Below, piece after piece: positions 15,177-17,540 of a stretch of 17,540 nucleotides of DNA. The position numbers and the translations under genes are program-made. Numbering within the stretch: the stretch's first letter is position 1; each line of letters begins with the position of its first letter. The notes below the pieces were generated by a model, which saw nothing but the letters and a program-made list of their open reading frames with translations, was not told where the DNA came from and searched no databases. Source of the DNA: an uncultured Bulleidia sp. (lineage in GTDB: Bacteria; Bacillota_I; Bacilli_A; Erysipelotrichales; Erysipelotrichaceae); contig CAKVBD010000044.1 of assembly GCA_934725105.1 (NCBI GenBank), positions 1-17,540 of the forward strand. Direction: 5' to 3'.

Positions 15177-16532
15177 TTATGCAAATAAAGATATAATCAA
15201 ACTTACCGTTAACGCTGTTACACCAATCAATGTTTCCATGATTGTCCAAGACTTTAATGTTGTCTTTTCATCAATTTCAAGGAATGAACCAACCAGCCAG
15301 AATCCTGCATCATTCACATGACTCAAAGCAGTAGCTCCTCCACATATTGCAAGACACATCGCAGCTCGATATAACATGCTTGTTGCCATAACTGCCGGCA
15401 TTGTTGCCATAATTCCAGATGCCATTGTCATTGCTACAATAGAACTTCCGACAGATGCTCTAACAAGCAATGCAATCAAGAATGCAATGAAAATTAACGG
15501 CAGACCACTATTTTCTAATGCTGGTCCAATCACATTTCCTAATCCTGAATCCTGCAGCATCCAGCGAATCACGCCTCCACTTGCAATGACTAGAAGAATC
15601 ATTCCAACTGGTTTCAATGAATGATCCAGAATTTTTTTCAGTTCAGCCCCTGACATACCTCTTCGTATGCCTAGAAAATACATCGCTGAAAGTGTTGCAA
15701 TTGTTAAAGCAATAAATGGTTTTCCAATAAATCCAAGTATTTCTTGAACACTCTCTGGTATGTTCAAATATTTTGATAACGTACTCACTAAAATGAGTAT
15801 CAATGGAATCAAGATAACTGCTAATACCAAGCCAAATGATGGTAAATTCTCATTATTTTCTTTGATTTCATTTACGTTTCCAGGAAGACTTGTAAATACT
15901 TTTTTTCCGATATATCCACCCCAGACAACACCAGAAACCAGCATGCAGATCAATGCAGTTGGAACACCAACAAGAATCAAAGTTCCTAGATTTACATTCA
16001 AAGCATTTGCGACAAGTACGGATCCTGCAGAAGGTGGTACAAATGCATAGCCACTGGCAAGTCCAGACAATAATGGTATTGCGTAAAAAAGTGTAGATTT
16101 ATTTGTTTGCTTTGAAATACTGAATACCAATGGAATCAGTACAACAACACCAGCTTCAAAAAATACAGTTGTTCCAATGACAAGACCTGTAAGACCTAAG
16201 GCCCATCCCGCTTTTTTCTCACCAAATTTATCAATCAATGTTCCTGCTATTTTTTGAGCACCACCACTTTCTTCTAGAATTCCACCGAACATAGAACCCA
16301 AACCAATCAGCAGTGCAATACTTTGAAGTGTTTTTCCTACACCCTTTTCAACAGTATCGGAAATCATTGATAATGGCATTCCAGCACCCACTCCAATCAC
16401 AATTGCTGAAACCATCATTGATAGAACTGGGTGGAGTTTAAATCGAATAATTAATACTAATAAAACAATGATACCTACCGCAGCCGCAATCAATAATCTT
16501 GCAGGATCTGCTACAAATACTGCTTCTTCCAT
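15177..16532 (-). CDS. gntP: GntP-family gluconate:H+ symporter
   Basis: An integral membrane permease of 451 residues, the normal GntP length, with about 12 or more hydrophobic segments. Family blocks are clear: KLHPVLSMMVSAIVIGVGAGMP near the N-terminus, KTLQSIALLIGLGSMFGGILEESGG, VFFEAGVVVLIPLVFSI, LASGYAFVPPSAGS, and the C-terminal SHVNDAGFWLVG. The family carries gluconate and related aldonates or hydroxy acids with protons. It is the first gene of the leftward operon: AGGAG lies seven bases from the ATG and a strong promoter with operator-like repeats lies upstream. Downstream genes show that the cargo is dehydrated and fed to the KDG route, so gluconate is the best guess, with galactonate or another hexonate possible. 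Confidence 0.92.
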   Translation of the reverse strand: MEEAVFVADPARLLIAAAVGIIVLLVLIIRFKLHPVLSMMVSAIVIGVGAGMPLSMISDTVEKGVGKTLQSIALLIGLGSMFGGILEESGGAQKIAGTLIDKFGEKKAGWALGLTGLVIGTTVFFEAGVVVLIPLVFSISKQTNKSTLFYAIPLLSGLASGYAFVPPSAGSVLVANALNVNLGTLILVGVPTALICMLVSGVVWGGYIGKKVFTSLPGNVNEIKENNENLPSFGLVLAVILIPLILILVSTLSKYLNIPESVQEILGFIGKPFIALTIATLSAMYFLGIRRGMSGAELKKILDHSLKPVGMILLVIASGGVIRWMLQDSGLGNVIGPALENSGLPLIFIAFLIALLVRASVGSSIVAMTMASGIMATMPAVMATSMLYRAAMCLAICGGATALSHVNDAGFWLVGSFLEIDEKTTLKSWTIMETLIGVTALTVSLIISLFA

Positions 16533-16549
16533 TCACATTCTCCTCTCTT

Positions 16550-16658
16550 ATTCATCTGATGTTTCTTTGATACTTTTTAATTCATCTGACCTTTTTAGTG
16601 AAAAAATAGCAGTTTTACTGATAAAACCCCTTTCTTTCACCAAATTCATCTGACGTTT
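16550..16658 (-). promoter_or_regulatory. Three TTCATCTGA repeats over the gntP start site and leader (candidate operators)
   Basis: TTCATCTGA occurs at 16551-16559, 16581-16589 and 16645-16653, all in the same orientation, each preceded by A and followed by a pyrimidine and T-rich bases (ATTCATCTGAYsTTT). Start-to-start distances are 30 and 64 bases, near three and six helical turns. The first copy contains the full palindrome CATC-T-GATG; the others keep one half-site well. The rightmost copy sits four bases downstream of the gntP -10, over the likely start site, and the leftmost is just before the gntP ribosome site. The obvious candidate ligand is the divergent GntR-type regulator, which would block initiation and elongation. 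Confidence 0.6.
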
Positions 16659-16661
16659 ACA

Positions 16662-16690
16662 ATCATATATTGTTTCATTTTAAAACGCAA
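16662..16690 (-). promoter_or_regulatory. Promoter of the gntP-dehydratase-eda-kdgK operon
   Basis: On the minus strand TTGCGT (16685-16690) and TATGAT (16662-16667) have the ideal 17-base spacing. Transcription would begin near 16655, inside the third TTCATCTGA copy, giving a leader of about 120 bases. The inverted repeat ACAAT-catat-ATTGT (16659-16673) covers the -10. Confidence 0.68.
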
Positions 16691-16718
16691 TATTTAATTC
16701 AAGTATTTTTTTTGATTA

Positions 16719-16747
16719 TTTACATCATTTTGACAATCATTTATGAT
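16719..16747 (+). promoter_or_regulatory. Promoter of the GntR-type regulator gene
   Basis: TTTACA (16719-16724) and TATGAT (16742-16747) are 17 bases apart and 30 bases ahead of the regulator's start codon. The palindrome AATCAT-tt-ATGATT (16735-16748) overlaps the -10 and may be an autoregulatory site. A nearby TTGACA at 16730 lacks a -10 at a useful distance. Confidence 0.6.
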
Positions 16748-16777
16748 TAAAGCAGTAAAAGGAATGGAGTAAATCAT

Positions 16778-17461
16778 ATGACGAATTTAACAGATGAAAA
16801 AAGTCTTCCTCAAAAACTATCAGAAGACATCGTCGCATTAATATTAGAAAAGAACTTGCAGCCAGGAGATAAGCTGCCTAACGAAACTATTTTATGTGAT
16901 CTTTTAAATGCAGGAAGAAGTTCCATCCGCGAAGCAATGAAATTACTAGCTTCACGAAATATCGTTACAATTCGTCAAGGTTCAGGAACTTATATTGCTT
17001 CAACACCAGGAATGGTCGAAGATCCATTAGGATTCACATTTATTTCAAACAAGAAAAAATTAGTTCATGATTTATTAGAAGTTCGTTTTTTGCTGGAACC
17101 TTCCATTGCTTCCATGGCAGCTGCAAACGCAACAGAAGAAGATATCAAAAAAATCATCACACTTTGTGATGAAGTCGAAACTTTATTAATTAATAACGAA
17201 GATCACATTCAAAAAGATATTGAATTCCATACAGCAATTGCATTAAGCAGCAAAAACCTGGTTGTTCCTAGACTAGTACCAGTTATTAACAGTTCTATTC
17301 CTTTATTTGTTGAAATGACGAATAACACACTCCACGAAGAAACAATTGAATCTCATCGTGAAATTGCCAACGCAATCGCCGCACATGATCCATTACGTGC
17401 ACAAGATGCAATGTATCTTCATTTGGTTTACAATAGAAAAACAATTCAATTAAGTATGTAA
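16778..17461 (+). CDS. GntR-family regulator of the FadR/FCD subfamily
   Basis: A 227-residue transcription regulator, probably the repressor of the hexonate operon. The N-terminal winged helix (about 8-75) has QPGDKLPNETILCDLLNAG, RSSIREAMKLLASRNIV and RQGSGTYIA. The C-terminal all-helical FCD domain (about 95-220) has the metal-site residues Asp147, His151 (EFHTAIA), His193 (SHREI) and His215 (LHLVYN), so it should bind a metal and, through it, an organic acid. FCD regulators beside aldonate genes usually respond to the pathway acid or its 2-keto-3-deoxy form. GGAG lies eight bases from the ATG. It is divergent from gntP, and candidate operators fill the 245-base gap. It ends 10 bases before the hairpins at 17471. 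Confidence 0.92.
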   Translation: MTNLTDEKSLPQKLSEDIVALILEKNLQPGDKLPNETILCDLLNAGRSSIREAMKLLASRNIVTIRQGSGTYIASTPGMVEDPLGFTFISNKKKLVHDLLEVRFLLEPSIASMAAANATEEDIKKIITLCDEVETLLINNEDHIQKDIEFHTAIALSSKNLVVPRLVPVINSSIPLFVEMTNNTLHEETIESHREIANAIAAHDPLRAQDAMYLHLVYNRKTIQLSM

Positions 17462-17470
17462 AAAATCATA

Positions 17471-17512
17471 ACCACGCCTAAAAGACGTGGTATGCTCTCG
17501 CCCTATAAGGGC
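17471..17512. mobile_element. Tandem hairpins, possible end of an IS200/IS605-type element
   Basis: Two stem-loops lie side by side: ACCACG with CGTGGT around a short loop (17471-17491), then GCCC-TATAA-GGGC (17500-17512). No T tract follows either, so they are poor terminators for the GntR gene that ends just before. Paired subterminal hairpins followed by an AT-rich flank are typical of the left end of IS200/IS605-type elements, and I recall similar motifs next to tnpA/tnpB in Firmicutes. No transposase is visible before the window ends at 17540. Confidence 0.4.
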
Positions 17513-17540
17513 ATTGTGTTGCGGTAAACGTTCGTTTTCT

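Noticed and set aside
16675..16692. Possible CcpA (cre) site around TTAAAACGCAAT near the gntP promoter
   Set aside because: It keeps the AANCG core but fails the conserved TG and CA ends, so it is no better than chance in AT-rich DNA.

Overview
The window looks like chromosomal DNA of a low-GC Gram-positive gut-type anaerobe. The DNA is AT-rich, GGAGG-type ribosome binding sites precede almost every gene, short gaps give tight operons, and a PTS of the glucoside family sits beside GntR and DeoR regulators. An Erysipelotrichia or Clostridia member fits best; this is an impression from protein style, not a measurement. Nearly everything is transcribed leftward (minus strand). The only two rightward genes are transcription regulators, each divergent from the sugar operon it probably controls.

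Region 1 (1-4361) is accessory and partly decayed. From right to left it holds a soluble hybrid histidine kinase with an NTF2/SnoaL-like N-terminus, an ASCH-domain protein, a GNAT acetyltransferase, a small membrane-protein pseudogene (one in-frame stop and one frameshift) and a Cro/C1-type regulator that appears to lose its 3' part next to a hairpin resembling an IS200/IS605 end. Region 2 (4832-5794) is a two-gene operon: a short family I pyrophosphatase-like protein followed by a cyclase/kynurenine-formamidase-fold hydrolase, with a good promoter upstream.

Region 3 (6049-11567) is a sugar operon: PfkB kinase (1-phosphofructokinase family), PTS EIIBCA, HSL-type alpha/beta hydrolase and histidine phosphatase, with a divergent DeoR-family repressor. 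No glycosidase and no aldolase is present, so the substrate is not the ordinary aryl-beta-glucoside suggested by the transporter family alone. This is the least conventional gene set in the window.

Region 4 (11740-17461) is a complete semi-phosphorylative Entner-Doudoroff cassette: GntP permease, IlvD/Edd-family sugar-acid dehydratase, KDPG aldolase and KDG kinase, in that transcription order, with a divergent FadR/FCD-type GntR regulator. Together they would import a hexonate such as gluconate, dehydrate it to 2-keto-3-deoxygluconate, phosphorylate this to KDPG and cleave it to pyruvate and glyceraldehyde 3-phosphate. The intergenic region has two well-formed divergent promoters and three copies of TTCATCTGA covering the gntP start site and leader.

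Both window edges carry hairpins (62-84 and 17471-17512) of the kind found at the ends of tnpB-type elements, but no transposase gene lies inside. I found no rRNA, tRNA or CRISPR array. No wholly new system is evident; the best candidates for new biology are the Region 3 operon and the repeat architecture in the two divergent promoters.
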